This document shows positions 1-7,254 of a stretch of DNA of 51,444 nt, piece by piece. The notes below the pieces were generated by a model. The model ran no database searches. It saw only the letters and a program-made list of their open reading frames with translations, and was not told the origin of the DNA. How positions within the stretch are numbered: the first letter of the stretch is position 1; every line of letters begins with the position of its first letter. This DNA comes from Zhongshania sp. (GTDB lineage: Bacteria > Pseudomonadota > Gammaproteobacteria > Pseudomonadales > Spongiibacteraceae). The stretch is taken from positions 1 to 51,444 of the forward strand of contig NZ_JARGNU010000013.1 in NCBI RefSeq assembly GCF_029212375.1. Reading direction: 5' to 3'. A program made the position numbers and the translations under genes.

Positions 1-1
1 G

Positions 2-28
2 GTTCAGTATGAGAAATTAGCAAATTAA
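2..28 (+). pseudogene. Possible last codons of an IS3-family transposase
   Basis: The window opens inside a frame reading V-Q-Y-E-K-L-A-N-stop. A tail of the type SPxQYEK near the C-terminus is common in IS3-family OrfB (DDE/rve) transposases, and the stop is followed at once by a GTGTCCGGTTTTGTTGACC-like stretch (30-48) that could be the terminal inverted repeat of such an element. Only nine codons are visible, so this is weak and rests on pattern memory. The rest of the element would lie left of the window. Confidence 0.28.
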
Positions 29-130
29 TGTGTCCGGTTTTGTTGACCAGAACACCGGTATCTGGTGGGGTAACCGTGAACGGCTTAGGTGGTGTACTGA
101 ATTCTGAATCAAGTTCAGAGTGACTAAATA

Positions 131-171
131 GGGGGTGCGGTAGAATGACGTAATTTTGCATTCACACCCCC
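131..171. repeat. Hairpin with GGGGGTG/CACCCCC arms
   Basis: GGGGGTG (131-137) plus GAATG (143-147) pair with CATTC (159-163) plus CACCCCC (165-171), giving twelve pairs interrupted by an internal loop. There is no T-run on either side, so it is not a typical intrinsic terminator. It could be the structured end of a mobile element or a remnant of one. Confidence 0.5.
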
Positions 172-249
172 GTAAAAACACAGTCATGCCAGACTTACAA
201 AAGCCGCCATTCTACCCCAGCCCCAATTTAGGGAGTTATGCAAATTGAG

Positions 250-267
250 TTACTCCCATTCTATTGT
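250..267 (-). other. Distal guaA 3'-end copy (candidate att site)
   Basis: Read on the minus strand the 18 bases are ACA ATA GAA TGG GAG TAA, coding T-I-E-W-E-stop. The real guaA ends ACC ATT GAG TGG GAG TGA (9185-9202), the same peptide, with 14 of 18 bases equal and all four differences silent. Just left of both copies lie similar landmarks: GGG then TTA then CAAATT (231-246 here, 9169-9180 at guaA). I infer that this is the displaced attachment site of an element integrated at the guaA 3' end. Confidence 0.55.
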
Positions 268-358
268 AAATAAGCAATTTTTTCTCTTTAATTTCATATA
301 GTTATTTTTATACATTTATCCAATACCATGAAAAATACCATGCTCAGAAATTTCCTAA

Positions 359-553
359 TATTTTTCAATTCTTATTGCTGAGTGGCTCGATCAACGACTA
401 TCGACGCGCAATGAAGGCTCCCAAAATCATATCCAATTACTAAGTTTTATGCAGCAGTGGTGTCGGGTGATTAAACTCTGTCTACCAACTGATGTTACAT
501 ACCAAGCACAAATAAATGGTTTATCTCTCGATCATTTTCTGTGGCCACCCTGA
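359..553 (+). pseudogene. Open frame, possible remnant of an unknown protein
   Basis: A frame of 64 codons is open from just after a stop at 356 to a TGA at 551. Its only internal ATG (449-451) would give 34 residues. The translation has the composition of a real protein (a stretch rich in W, Q, L and H) but I recognise no family, and it lacks a start with a ribosome-binding site. It may be the C-terminal piece of a gene cut by rearrangement at the left edge of the accessory region, or chance. Confidence 0.2.
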
Positions 554-557
554 ACTA

Positions 558-1088
558 TTATTTTCTTGTCAGCATCGATTCAATATGAAGCTCCATCGCA
601 ATACGCCCACGCAGCCCTCTGTGTTTTTCGTCGTCAAGCTTTCTAGCGAGCTCCACCGTTAATTGACTTCTATCAATCCGACAAAATCCAAGCCGTTCAT
701 AGAACGGAGCATTCCAGGGAACATCGCTAAATGTTGTCAACGTCACTCGCGGCAAGCCTTCTTTCCGCGCCCAGCACACGACTCTTTGAATCAGTGCTCG
801 TCCCAGGCCCCGAACTTGATGCTCAGGCAGCACGTCAACTTCCACAATAAACGCGGTGTCGGCCTCCCGCACAACAATGATAAAGCCGACCGGTTGCTGC
901 TCCTGTGTCAGTGCGACCCAAAGACGCCCCTGTTGCATGGCTTCAACCAGTTGCCCCAGCGGCACCACACTCACCCTTTCTTCAGGTGTAATAACATGGT
1001 CGGGAAACAGCCTGGCGGCAGAACGCTCGATAGACGCCAACTTTACAAGGTCTTCTTCCCGCGCTTTTTCAATCGTGTATTGATTCAT
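558..1088 (-). CDS. GNAT-family N-acetyltransferase
   Basis: The 176-residue protein has the GNAT fold signature. The acetyl-CoA pyrophosphate loop is seen as QVRGLGRAL at residues 91-99, after the core beta strand (FIVEVDVLPEH, 80-90), and the motif-B region NAPFYERLGF lies at 126-135. GNAT enzymes move an acetyl group from acetyl-CoA to an amine; the substrate cannot be told here. The ATG at 1088 is preceded by only a weak ribosome-binding site. It lies 58 bp after the uracil-DNA glycosylase gene on the same strand and may be cotranscribed. Nothing suggests a toxin-antitoxin role, since no partner gene precedes it. Confidence 0.85.
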   Translation of the reverse strand: MNQYTIEKAREEDLVKLASIERSAARLFPDHVITPEERVSVVPLGQLVEAMQQGRLWVALTQEQQPVGFIIVVREADTAFIVEVDVLPEHQVRGLGRALIQRVVCWARKEGLPRVTLTTFSDVPWNAPFYERLGFCRIDRSQLTVELARKLDDEKHRGLRGRIAMELHIESMLTRK

Positions 1089-1146
1089 AAAACACTATTT
1101 CAGTATTTCTGGCTGCTCATTCAAAATCTGCCACACACCACCGGCA

Positions 1147-1734
1147 CTACTGATTCAGACATTTTTTTGTTAAGCGCTTCAGTTCTGGCAGAACATCCCT
1201 CGCAAACCAGAGGTTACGCGCCAGCCAGGTATAATTGCGTGGCGAAGGATGCGGCAAGGCAAAATATTCAGGCAAATGCTTACGCCAATTCTTCACCGTA
1301 TCGGTCAAGGTTCTGCTTCTGCTAGCCAAATAATATTGCTGTGCGTATTGACCGATCAGGAGCGTCAACTGGATCTCTGGCAGACAGGCCAGTAATTCGG
1401 CATGCCACCGGGGTGCGCATTCCGGGCGCGGCGGCAGGTCGCCCGAACGTCCCTTGCCCGGATAACAAAACCCCATGGGCACAATCGCCACTTGGCTTTC
1501 GTCGTAAAAAATCTCCTGGCTTACACCCAACCAATCTCTCAGCCGCTCACCACTGGGGTCATCCCAGGGGATTCCACTCGCATGCACCCGTGCTCCCGGG
1601 GCTTGACCGATAATCAACAGGCGCGCTCCCTCAGCTGCCCGGACAACAGGTCGAGGGGAATGCGGCAAATGCCTAGCACACAACTCGCAGTTTCGCGCGT
1701 CATTGAGGACGTCGACCAGCTGAAAGTCAGTCAC
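1147..1734 (-). CDS. Uracil-DNA glycosylase family protein (Family 4/5-like)
   Basis: The 195-residue protein resembles single-domain uracil-DNA glycosylases that excise uracil from DNA for base-excision repair. Motif 1 appears as GQAPG (43-47) and motif 2 as HPSPRN (162-167). Four cysteines, C16-x2-C19 near the N-terminus and C90-x15-C106 in the middle, match the spacing of the 4Fe-4S ligands of Family 4/5 enzymes. In motif 1 the E/D found after GQAPG in many relatives is replaced (GQAPGARVH), so the exact catalytic type is open. It is probably accessory to the housekeeping Ung. It is followed by a GNAT gene on the same strand. Confidence 0.8.
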   Translation of the reverse strand: MTDFQLVDVLNDARNCELCARHLPHSPRPVVRAAEGARLLIIGQAPGARVHASGIPWDDPSGERLRDWLGVSQEIFYDESQVAIVPMGFCYPGKGRSGDLPPRPECAPRWHAELLACLPEIQLTLLIGQYAQQYYLASRSRTLTDTVKNWRKHLPEYFALPHPSPRNYTWLARNLWFARDVLPELKRLTKKCLNQ

Positions 1735-1800
1735 CTGGGATTCCTGAGAGTCATTTCTTTAGTTCGGGAAGCATTGATCACAACCACATCGATCTCGTTA

Positions 1801-2466
1801 TTAACTTGCTATTTTCAAACTCAGCGCGGTATTTTTATTCCGTAGAAAATTATACAGCCGAGCTGGATAGTCCGGCATGACGGCCATTCGCACTGACTCC
1901 CGTGCTGCCAAATGTCGCCTCCATTCAAGCACCTTTGGACAGTGCTCGAAAAAACCGAACTCATCGATCTGCTCGAATACATCGAAATAACGAAAAACCG
2001 GCGCGAAGAATGCGTCCACCATGGAAAACCTGTCACAGGAGAAATAAGGCGCGGAAGATAGTTCGCTTTCCAGGCGTTGAAACTGAAGGGCCAGCGCATC
2101 ACGCTTTTGGCTCAACACCGCGTTATCGGGCGCCGAATAAAATCCCGCTATGTTGTTTAAAATACTGGAACTGAATTCCATCCAGGATCGATGCTGCGCC
2201 CTCGCCAATGGATCTTCCGGGTGCAGGGCGCGAGGGAAGGCTTCTTCCAGATACTCACAAATCACTGCGGATTCAAACAACGCCCGTCCTCCCACATCCA
2301 GGACCGGTGTTTTTCCCAGCGGGGAAATCTCCAAGAACCATAGCGGCTTATTGGCGAGATCGACATCCCTCCGCCGATGATCTATATGCTTCTCCTCCAT
2401 GACTATCGCCACGCGCTGGACATAGGGACACAGCGCATGACTGACCAAGGTCAACGAATGGTTCAT
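1801..2466 (-). CDS. Glutathione S-transferase family protein
   Basis: The 221-residue protein has an N-terminal thioredoxin-like domain with the CPYVQRV motif near residue 13, the cis-proline segment (GKTPVLDV) and a SNAIL-like ESAVICEYLEE glutathione-binding turn, followed by an all-helical C-terminal domain. It looks closest to the SspA/omega-like branch that keeps a cysteine at the active site. A start six codons upstream (2484) exists, but the ATG at 2466 is preceded by GAGG at good spacing and starts at the usual point before the first beta strand. A glutathione-dependent detoxification or thiol-transfer role is inferred; the substrate is unknown. Confidence 0.85.
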   Translation of the reverse strand: MNHSLTLVSHALCPYVQRVAIVMEEKHIDHRRRDVDLANKPLWFLEISPLGKTPVLDVGGRALFESAVICEYLEEAFPRALHPEDPLARAQHRSWMEFSSSILNNIAGFYSAPDNAVLSQKRDALALQFQRLESELSSAPYFSCDRFSMVDAFFAPVFRYFDVFEQIDEFGFFEHCPKVLEWRRHLAARESVRMAVMPDYPARLYNFLRNKNTALSLKIAS

Positions 2467-2582
2467 AGGATATACCTCTGCCATTGTGTGAATAGTTTTT
2501 GACTTGGCCCCATGAAAAACCTCTCACCCAATGCAAATATTGCCGTGAATCACGGGGCTTACGCTACGAAAACCACTTATTT

Positions 2583-2960
2583 TCAAGCGACTCGATCCGT
2601 TTCCGGACGAAAAAGGTATCCGGCAAAAAGTATCGCCACCGCCAATCCGAGATGCAGCCAGCGATCCGCCTGGTTGATATGGATTATCCCAAGCAACATA
2701 TCGCCCCTGGTGAAAAATCCGATGATCGCGACCAGGAAATACAACCCACCGATGACTTTGATCACCCGGTCTTCACGGCCAGCAAATACCAGGGCACTGA
2801 CGATAAAGCCCAACCCGGTTATCAGGTGAACCAGATTGTGCGCCAGGTTCACCGCAAACAGGCCATGGGGGGATACCAGGGGATTAGGTATAAAACCCAA
2901 CACGGTAACTGCAATGAATGTGAAGCCCAATGCCAGGGCAACATTGCGACTATTGAACAT
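2583..2960 (-). CDS. DUF4383 integral membrane protein
   Basis: The 125-residue protein has four predicted membrane segments and the NLAHNLVHLITGLGF signature typical of DUF4383 proteins, with a second amphipathic pair around NQADRWLHLGLA. I chose the ATG at 2960 because AAGGAG lies at good spacing before it; an in-frame start 18 codons upstream has none. The function of the family is unknown. It sits between a GST and a secreted YHS protein on the same strand, a grouping that suggests a stress-linked cassette, but that is inference. Confidence 0.85.
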   Translation of the reverse strand: MFNSRNVALALGFTFIAVTVLGFIPNPLVSPHGLFAVNLAHNLVHLITGLGFIVSALVFAGREDRVIKVIGGLYFLVAIIGFFTRGDMLLGIIHINQADRWLHLGLAVAILFAGYLFRPETDRVA

Positions 2961-3047
2961 ACCAAAACTCCTTATTGAATGATTGGTGAATATGACGGGA
3001 CATCGTCCCGCCATATTTATCGCCCGAGTAACGTGCTGACCGCTCGA

Positions 3048-3500
3048 TTAAAGCGACGCTGGCGATTTGTCCTTGATTTTTTTCCAGGTTGTATTGGCCG
3101 TCTTGATACGCCCAGGCACGTCTTTCAACCACTCGTCCTGAATCCCTGCATCCAGATTGAGGTACAGCGTGCCATCGACTACACGCCAGACCTCCGGGTC
3201 ACCAATAAACTTTTTACCCACCGATACGCCGAATGCGCAGTAGCCACCGAATGCCGGTACATATTTTTCCGGGTTCGCCATAAACTGCTGCTGATTGGCT
3301 TTGCTGGAGAACAGATAGGTTGCACCTGCATGCTCGGCAACAAAATTACCGTTGCCTCGCAGGGGCCGCTTGCCGGTATGGTAGGACACCACGTCGTAAC
3401 CCTGTACGGCAGGCGCGCTGTGGAGATAATCGCCGGCCATCGCCCCAAAGGAGATACCCAGCAGAGCAATCACGGCGAGTAATGTGTGTTTGATTTTCAT
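3048..3500 (-). CDS. Secreted YHS-domain protein
   Basis: The 150-residue protein starts with a signal peptide (KIKHTLLAVIALLGISFGAMA) whose likely cleavage follows AMA. The mature part opens with the YHS-type GYDVVSYHTGKRPLRG segment and continues with YLFSSKANQQQFMANPEKY and GGYCAFGVSVGKK, all typical of YHS proteins in Proteobacteria. YHS domains often bind metals; here one cysteine (GGYCAFG) and several histidines are present. The ATG at 3500 has GAGG nine bases upstream and is preferred over a TTG at 3527. It follows the CMD-family gene with a short gap, probably in one operon. It should act in the periplasm. Confidence 0.85.
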   Translation of the reverse strand: MKIKHTLLAVIALLGISFGAMAGDYLHSAPAVQGYDVVSYHTGKRPLRGNGNFVAEHAGATYLFSSKANQQQFMANPEKYVPAFGGYCAFGVSVGKKFIGDPEVWRVVDGTLYLNLDAGIQDEWLKDVPGRIKTANTTWKKIKDKSPASL

Positions 3501-3535
3501 TGTCTTAAACCTCGTCTTAAATCTCAAAAATTAAA

Positions 3536-4090
3536 CTAAACCGCCCGACTCAGGGAAGATGTCGAAACCAGTGGGAAATCGACCTCCGTATCGGCGATAT
3601 GATTGAAGTAGTTGGTGAAAATATTCATGCAGGTAACGGCGATAATCTCGACGATCTGGCCATCGGAAAAACCGGCCTGCCTGACAGCCGCCAATTCACT
3701 ATCGGCGACACGACCCCGCTGATCCACGATGGCAGCAGCAAAGGACAATGCCGCCTGGGTAGTGGTATCAGTCGATTGCGCCTTCAGGTTGTTGGCCAGC
3801 TCGGACTCCGCAACCCCCGCCCCCTTACCCAGAAGCGTATGGGCAGAAGCGCAGTAGTCGCACTGGTTTTTACCTGCTGCGACCAGGGCAATCTGCTCAC
3901 GTAACTTCGGGTCAAGGTCACCGGAAGCCAGGGCCGACATCTGTTTCAGATAGGCATCAAGCACCGCCGGCGACTGGGCGAGCGTCTTGAAGATATTCGG
4001 GACAAGTCCCAGCTGGCGCTTAACTGCGTCCAGCAACTTTCGCGCAGCGTCACTGGCCTGTTCTGGTTGGACTGGTTGTATTCGTGCCAT
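3536..4090 (-). CDS. Carboxymuconolactone decarboxylase-family (AhpD-like) protein
   Basis: The 184-residue all-helical protein carries the AhpD-type redox motif C77-D-Y-C80 with H84 (CDYCASAH) and the upstream acidic position in KLREQIALV. AhpD-like proteins reduce peroxides or hydroperoxides with paired cysteines; the family is often labelled 'peroxidase-related enzyme'. The intact CxxC and the histidine argue for a working redox centre rather than the decarboxylase branch. It is the first gene of the run CMD-YHS-DUF4383-GST, all minus strand, which would be a plausible oxidant-response unit. The AraC regulator gene at 5070 lies upstream and divergent, with the kinase gene between them. Confidence 0.85.
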   Translation of the reverse strand: MARIQPVQPEQASDAARKLLDAVKRQLGLVPNIFKTLAQSPAVLDAYLKQMSALASGDLDPKLREQIALVAAGKNQCDYCASAHTLLGKGAGVAESELANNLKAQSTDTTTQAALSFAAAIVDQRGRVADSELAAVRQAGFSDGQIVEIIAVTCMNIFTNYFNHIADTEVDFPLVSTSSLSRAV

Positions 4091-4210
4091 TTCAAAATTC
4101 CTCTCGTCATCTGATAAGGAGACCGATATTGATCTCCGGAAATATAATCACCTAACAGAGAGAGTTTATTAATATCGAAAAAACCTTATTAAATACTTAT
4201 TCGTATTTTT

Positions 4211-4876
4211 TTATACACGATTAAATTTATTGCTGAGCAGCGGCGCCACATAGCGCTTCCATAACCGGGTGCACACACGCAGGCGGTTGGCCCGCGACAA
4301 CAACTGCAATTCTTCGGCGCTCGGCGGATCTTGCGCGACCGCAAACTGCATGCGCAAACGAAGCACCTTTGCCCTGTCAGTCAATACCAGTTTGGAAAAA
4401 AGGAACTTGCCGAGAAGAGACAAAGGCCCTCTCCCCTTCGGCCTGAAATGGACCGATGCGTAGTCGATTAGATACAACTTGCCCCGGGTGTCTATTATTA
4501 TATTGCGCAAGCGCAAGTCATTGTGGGTCACGCCGCGTTGATGTAACAGGGACACACTTCGTGCCAGCTGACTGTCGATGCCTGCCCACCCCCCAAGATC
4601 GCGCCGATCAGGGTGGCGGCCGTTTATGACCGCCATCGCCAAACCATACCTACCGTGGCGACCATAGAATTCAGGCACACCGGGCACGCCCTGCAACCGC
4701 TCCAGGGCCTTGATCTCCCTGCTCAGCAAAATACGGCACACCGTCGCGCGCAAAAGCGGATGAGCGTGGTCGTAGCTTTTGACGACCAGCACCACGTCCC
4801 CACAAACAAACCGTCCCACATGGGCCTTAAATGATGAGGGGGCCGACTGAAGCCGTCGGTCTTCGTAGCAACCCAC
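4211..4876 (-). CDS. InaA/Kdo-kinase-like protein kinase-fold protein
   Basis: The 221-residue protein has a small kinase fold. A candidate ATP lysine is K33 (VVKSY), the catalytic loop is HNDLRLRNII (118-127) with D120 and N125, and the metal-binding aspartate is D138 (LIDYA). This layout is that of the WaaP/InaA/RIO-like lipopolysaccharide-kinase clan, which phosphorylate sugars or proteins. No lipopolysaccharide gene is nearby, so the substrate is unknown. The start is a GTG with a weak ribosome-binding site and could lie further in; the N-lobe looks short. It appears to be a stand-alone gene inside the accessory region. Confidence 0.75.
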   Translation of the reverse strand: MGCYEDRRLQSAPSSFKAHVGRFVCGDVVLVVKSYDHAHPLLRATVCRILLSREIKALERLQGVPGVPEFYGRHGRYGLAMAVINGRHPDRRDLGGWAGIDSQLARSVSLLHQRGVTHNDLRLRNIIIDTRGKLYLIDYASVHFRPKGRGPLSLLGKFLFSKLVLTDRAKVLRLRMQFAVAQDPPSAEELQLLSRANRLRVCTRLWKRYVAPLLSNKFNRV

Positions 4877-5069
4877 CTAATAGGCTAGCTTGCTGGAGAC
4901 CTGAAAATCCGACAGATGCATAAAATGTGGCACTCCTTTTTAACAACATCACCCGTACAAAATGGCAGACCACATTGCACACGGCATAAAAGAGTGTATG
5001 ATTTCAGCAGTATCTCGCACGAACCATACTTAATAGCCCTTCAATCACACTAAATCGTATTTTATTTTA

Positions 5070-6008
5070 ATGGACGCATTAACCGATATTCTCAATACCC
5101 TGCGCCTGAAAAGCAGCCTCTACTTCCGCACCGAACTGACGGCGCCCTGGGGAATTCAGGTTCCCCCCAAGGGTCGCGTGGCGCGATTCCATATCGCTAT
5201 TCGTGGTCAATGCTGGCTGCGAATCGACGGGCAGGACGAGGACGTGTTTATGGCCAACGGCGACCTGGTGATTATTGCCCATGGTGCCAGCCATATCCTC
5301 GCGGATTCCCAGGAGACGCCCCCAACCGATCTGGCAGACGTGTTTGAGGCAATCGCCTATCCCGGCAGCGGGCCGTTGGTCTATGGCGGTGGCGGCGCCG
5401 GCTGCTGCCTGGTCTGCGGCGAATTTGCTTTCGATGACCGAGAAAATCATCCCCTGCTGGATAACCTGCCACTGCTACTCAAGGTTACCGGAGACCAAAG
5501 CTACAACTCCAAATGGCTGGACTGCGTCATCGGTTTTATCGCCCATGAAGCGGCCAACCTGGACCCCGGCGCCAATGCCATTATTGACCGCCTGTCGGAA
5601 ATTATTTTTATCCAGGTCATTCGGGCCACTCTGGCCTCAGCCAGTAAGCCAATTCCTTTCCTTTCAGCCTTTACCGACCCGAGAGTCAGCCGGGTCCTTT
5701 CCGAGATCCACAGTGATCCGGCCGCGGACTGGAGTGTCGAATCCCTGGGCCGCATTGCCAACATGTCGCGCTCGGCCTTTTCCAATCGATTCACAGAGCT
5801 CGCGAATATGACACCCCTGCAATACGTTATTTTTGTCCGCATGCAGATAGCGGCTCGCCTCTTGGTCGACACCAATGACTCATTGCCGGCCATTGCGGAA
5901 AATGTTGGCTATAAATCCGAAGCTGCTTTCAGCCTCGCCTTCAAGCGGCAATTCGATGTCAGGCCCGGCGAGTATCGTCGCAAGCATAAGGCCGCTGCAG
6001 CCGCCTGA
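5070..6008 (+). CDS. AraC-family regulator with N-terminal cupin domain
   Basis: The 312-residue protein has an N-terminal cupin_6-type sensor domain (about 10-190: GRVARFHIAIRGQCWLRI, GDLVIIAHGASHIL, LVCGEFAFD) and a C-terminal double helix-turn-helix (about 210-305), with SVESLGRIANMSRSAFSNRF as first helix pair and AIAENVGYKSEAAFSLAFKR as second. Regulators of this type often control a divergent or adjacent oxidoreductase. Candidate targets are the minus-strand CMD-YHS-DUF4383-GST run or itself; this is inference. The ATG at 5070 has no strong ribosome-binding site and follows an AT-rich leader. Confidence 0.9.
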   Translation: MDALTDILNTLRLKSSLYFRTELTAPWGIQVPPKGRVARFHIAIRGQCWLRIDGQDEDVFMANGDLVIIAHGASHILADSQETPPTDLADVFEAIAYPGSGPLVYGGGGAGCCLVCGEFAFDDRENHPLLDNLPLLLKVTGDQSYNSKWLDCVIGFIAHEAANLDPGANAIIDRLSEIIFIQVIRATLASASKPIPFLSAFTDPRVSRVLSEIHSDPAADWSVESLGRIANMSRSAFSNRFTELANMTPLQYVIFVRMQIAARLLVDTNDSLPAIAENVGYKSEAAFSLAFKRQFDVRPGEYRRKHKAAAAA

Positions 6009-6146
6009 CCCGGTGCCTGGTGGCACATGCGCCCAAACCAGATTCTGCCGACGTCGCTCACCTTGCTCAGGGTCTGATGAGAATGGCGGCGCTTACTTAA
6101 GTGATTGGGTGCTCGGAAAACCGGTCAGCACTACCGGTAAGACGGC

Positions 6147-6704
6147 TTACCGTGAACTCAACAACTGCTTCGCCATTTTCTTGGCGAGCAGCGCGGCATC
6201 GCGATCACCACGGGTATGCGCGCGCACAATGGCACCATCGACCAGCAGTGCCAGCTGCTCGGCCATTAACTGTCTTTGCCGCCGGCCAGAAATCTCCATC
6301 AGGCTGTTTTCGATCAAGTCCTGAATCGCGGCTTTATGTTCAGCGGCCAGCATGTAAATCGCATGTGTTTGTTCAGCATATTCAGCGCTGGCATTGATAA
6401 AATTGCAGCCAGAAAAGTGATCGCTGTGAAACCACGGGTCCAATACATCAAAGATCGCCAATGTCGATGACTTTCCAACGGTTCTGGCTTGTTCAATGGC
6501 CTCGCCAACTGCCTGTATCAATTGCTCATGCCGTTGTTGTAAGACCGCAACGACCAGCTCGTCCTTGGTACGAAAGTGTTTATACAGGGTCGCCTTTGAA
6601 ACCCCGGATTCAGCCAGTATCCGGTCAATACCGGTAGCGTGGTAACCATATTCATTGAAAAGCCGATAGGCGGTATCCATCAAATGTTGTTTGCGCGGCT
6701 GCAT
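6147..6704 (-). CDS. TetR-family repressor of the VOC/FMN-protein operon
   Basis: The 185-residue protein has an N-terminal HTH (MDTAYRLFNEYGYHATGID, then ILAESGVSKATLYKHFRTKDEL) and a helical ligand domain with the CNFINASAEYAE segment seen in one large TetR subgroup. An upstream start at 6845 would run through the divergent gene and the operators; the ATG at 6704 gives the normal TetR length. It is divergent from the VOC gene at 6844, and two TGAACA-N4-TGTTCA palindromes lie in the gap, so it most likely represses both itself and that operon until a small molecule binds. Confidence 0.9.
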   Translation of the reverse strand: MQPRKQHLMDTAYRLFNEYGYHATGIDRILAESGVSKATLYKHFRTKDELVVAVLQQRHEQLIQAVGEAIEQARTVGKSSTLAIFDVLDPWFHSDHFSGCNFINASAEYAEQTHAIYMLAAEHKAAIQDLIENSLMEISGRRQRQLMAEQLALLVDGAIVRAHTRGDRDAALLAKKMAKQLLSSR

Positions 6705-6755
6705 GGTCGGTGTTTTCCTGGAGGATAAAAGCAACGACAGGATACAGAAAAAAGC

Positions 6756-6777
6756 TTGACATGAACAGATCTGTTCA
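6756..6777 (+). promoter_or_regulatory. Operator 1 overlapping a -35 box
   Basis: TTGACA (6756-6761) is followed directly by TGAACAGATCTGTTCA (6762-6777), a perfect 16-bp palindrome. The palindrome would fill the spacer of a sigma-70 promoter reading to the VOC gene (a weak -10 would fall near 6780). This is a classic position for a TetR-type repressor. Confidence 0.75.
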
Positions 6778-6794
6778 CCTAACCTGCGCCCAGA

Positions 6795-6812
6795 GTGAAC
6801 AGAATTGTTCAC
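6795..6812. promoter_or_regulatory. Operator 2
   Basis: GTGAACAGAATTGTTCAC (6795-6812) repeats the operator-1 half sites TGAACA/TGTTCA with the same 4-bp centre spacing. The centres of the two palindromes are 34 bp apart, a little over three helical turns, so two dimers could bind on the same face of the DNA. Confidence 0.75.
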
Positions 6813-6843
6813 CCTCTTGAACTTTATCATCGGAGGGATACCC

Positions 6844-7245
6844 ATGCACCAAAGTACTCAAGGCATTCACCACCTGGGACTAACGGTAAAAGACATCCAC
6901 GACACATGCGGATTCTTTTGCGATCGAGTAGGTTTTAAAGTCGTCGGCGAAAAGCCGGATTATCCGGCGATATTTGTCAGCGACGGCACAATCATGTTGA
7001 CGCTCTGGCAGGCCAAGAGCGATAACCCGACGGTTTCTTTTGACCGTCACCACAATATTGGGCTGCATCATTTTGCACTCAGGGTCGCAGATCACAAGGC
7101 TCTGGAGGTACTGCACAACAGGCTTGAAGGTCTGGCTGGCGTTGATATTGAATTCAAACCTGAACCCCTGGGACAAACCGATATCATGCATATGATGTGC
7201 ACCATACCGGGAGGCATCAGGGTCGAGTTTATTACCACCGGCTGA
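6844..7245 (+). CDS. VOC-family (glyoxalase/dioxygenase-like) protein
   Basis: The 133-residue protein is a single VOC module of two beta-alpha-beta-beta-beta units. It opens with GIHHLGLTVKDIHDTCGFFC and has GLHHFALRV in the middle and a final GGIRVEFI strand with the metal-type glutamate; H residues in both HHLGL and HHFAL and the E near the end are the usual metal ligands. Members include glyoxalase I, fosfomycin-resistance and dioxygenase enzymes; which one is not evident. The ATG at 6844 has GGAGGG upstream. It heads an operon with the FMN-binding protein and a GNAT gene, controlled by the divergent TetR. Confidence 0.87.
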   Translation: MHQSTQGIHHLGLTVKDIHDTCGFFCDRVGFKVVGEKPDYPAIFVSDGTIMLTLWQAKSDNPTVSFDRHHNIGLHHFALRVADHKALEVLHNRLEGLAGVDIEFKPEPLGQTDIMHMMCTIPGGIRVEFITTG

Positions 7246-7254
7246 GACTGCACT

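Larger units (their letters stand above)
29..557. other. AT-rich stretch without a clear gene
   Basis: No convincing complete gene is seen. The stretch holds a hairpin with interrupted arms (131-171), a guaA 3'-end-like sequence (250-267), and an open frame without a recognised family (359-553). From 260 to 370 the base composition is clearly more AT-rich than the genes to the right. Short overlapping inverted repeats at 224-229/242-247 and 231-236/252-257 could interleave as a small pseudoknot. Confidence 0.6.

Noticed and set aside
663-1325. Plus-strand open frame of 220 codons
   Set aside because: It lies opposite the GNAT and uracil-DNA glycosylase genes, has no family-like sequence and no ribosome-binding site, and is a shadow of the minus-strand coding.
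6135-6152. Hairpin CGGTAAG/CTTACCG at the end of the tetR gene
   Set aside because: It overlaps the tetR stop codon and lacks a proper T-run; too weak to call a terminator.
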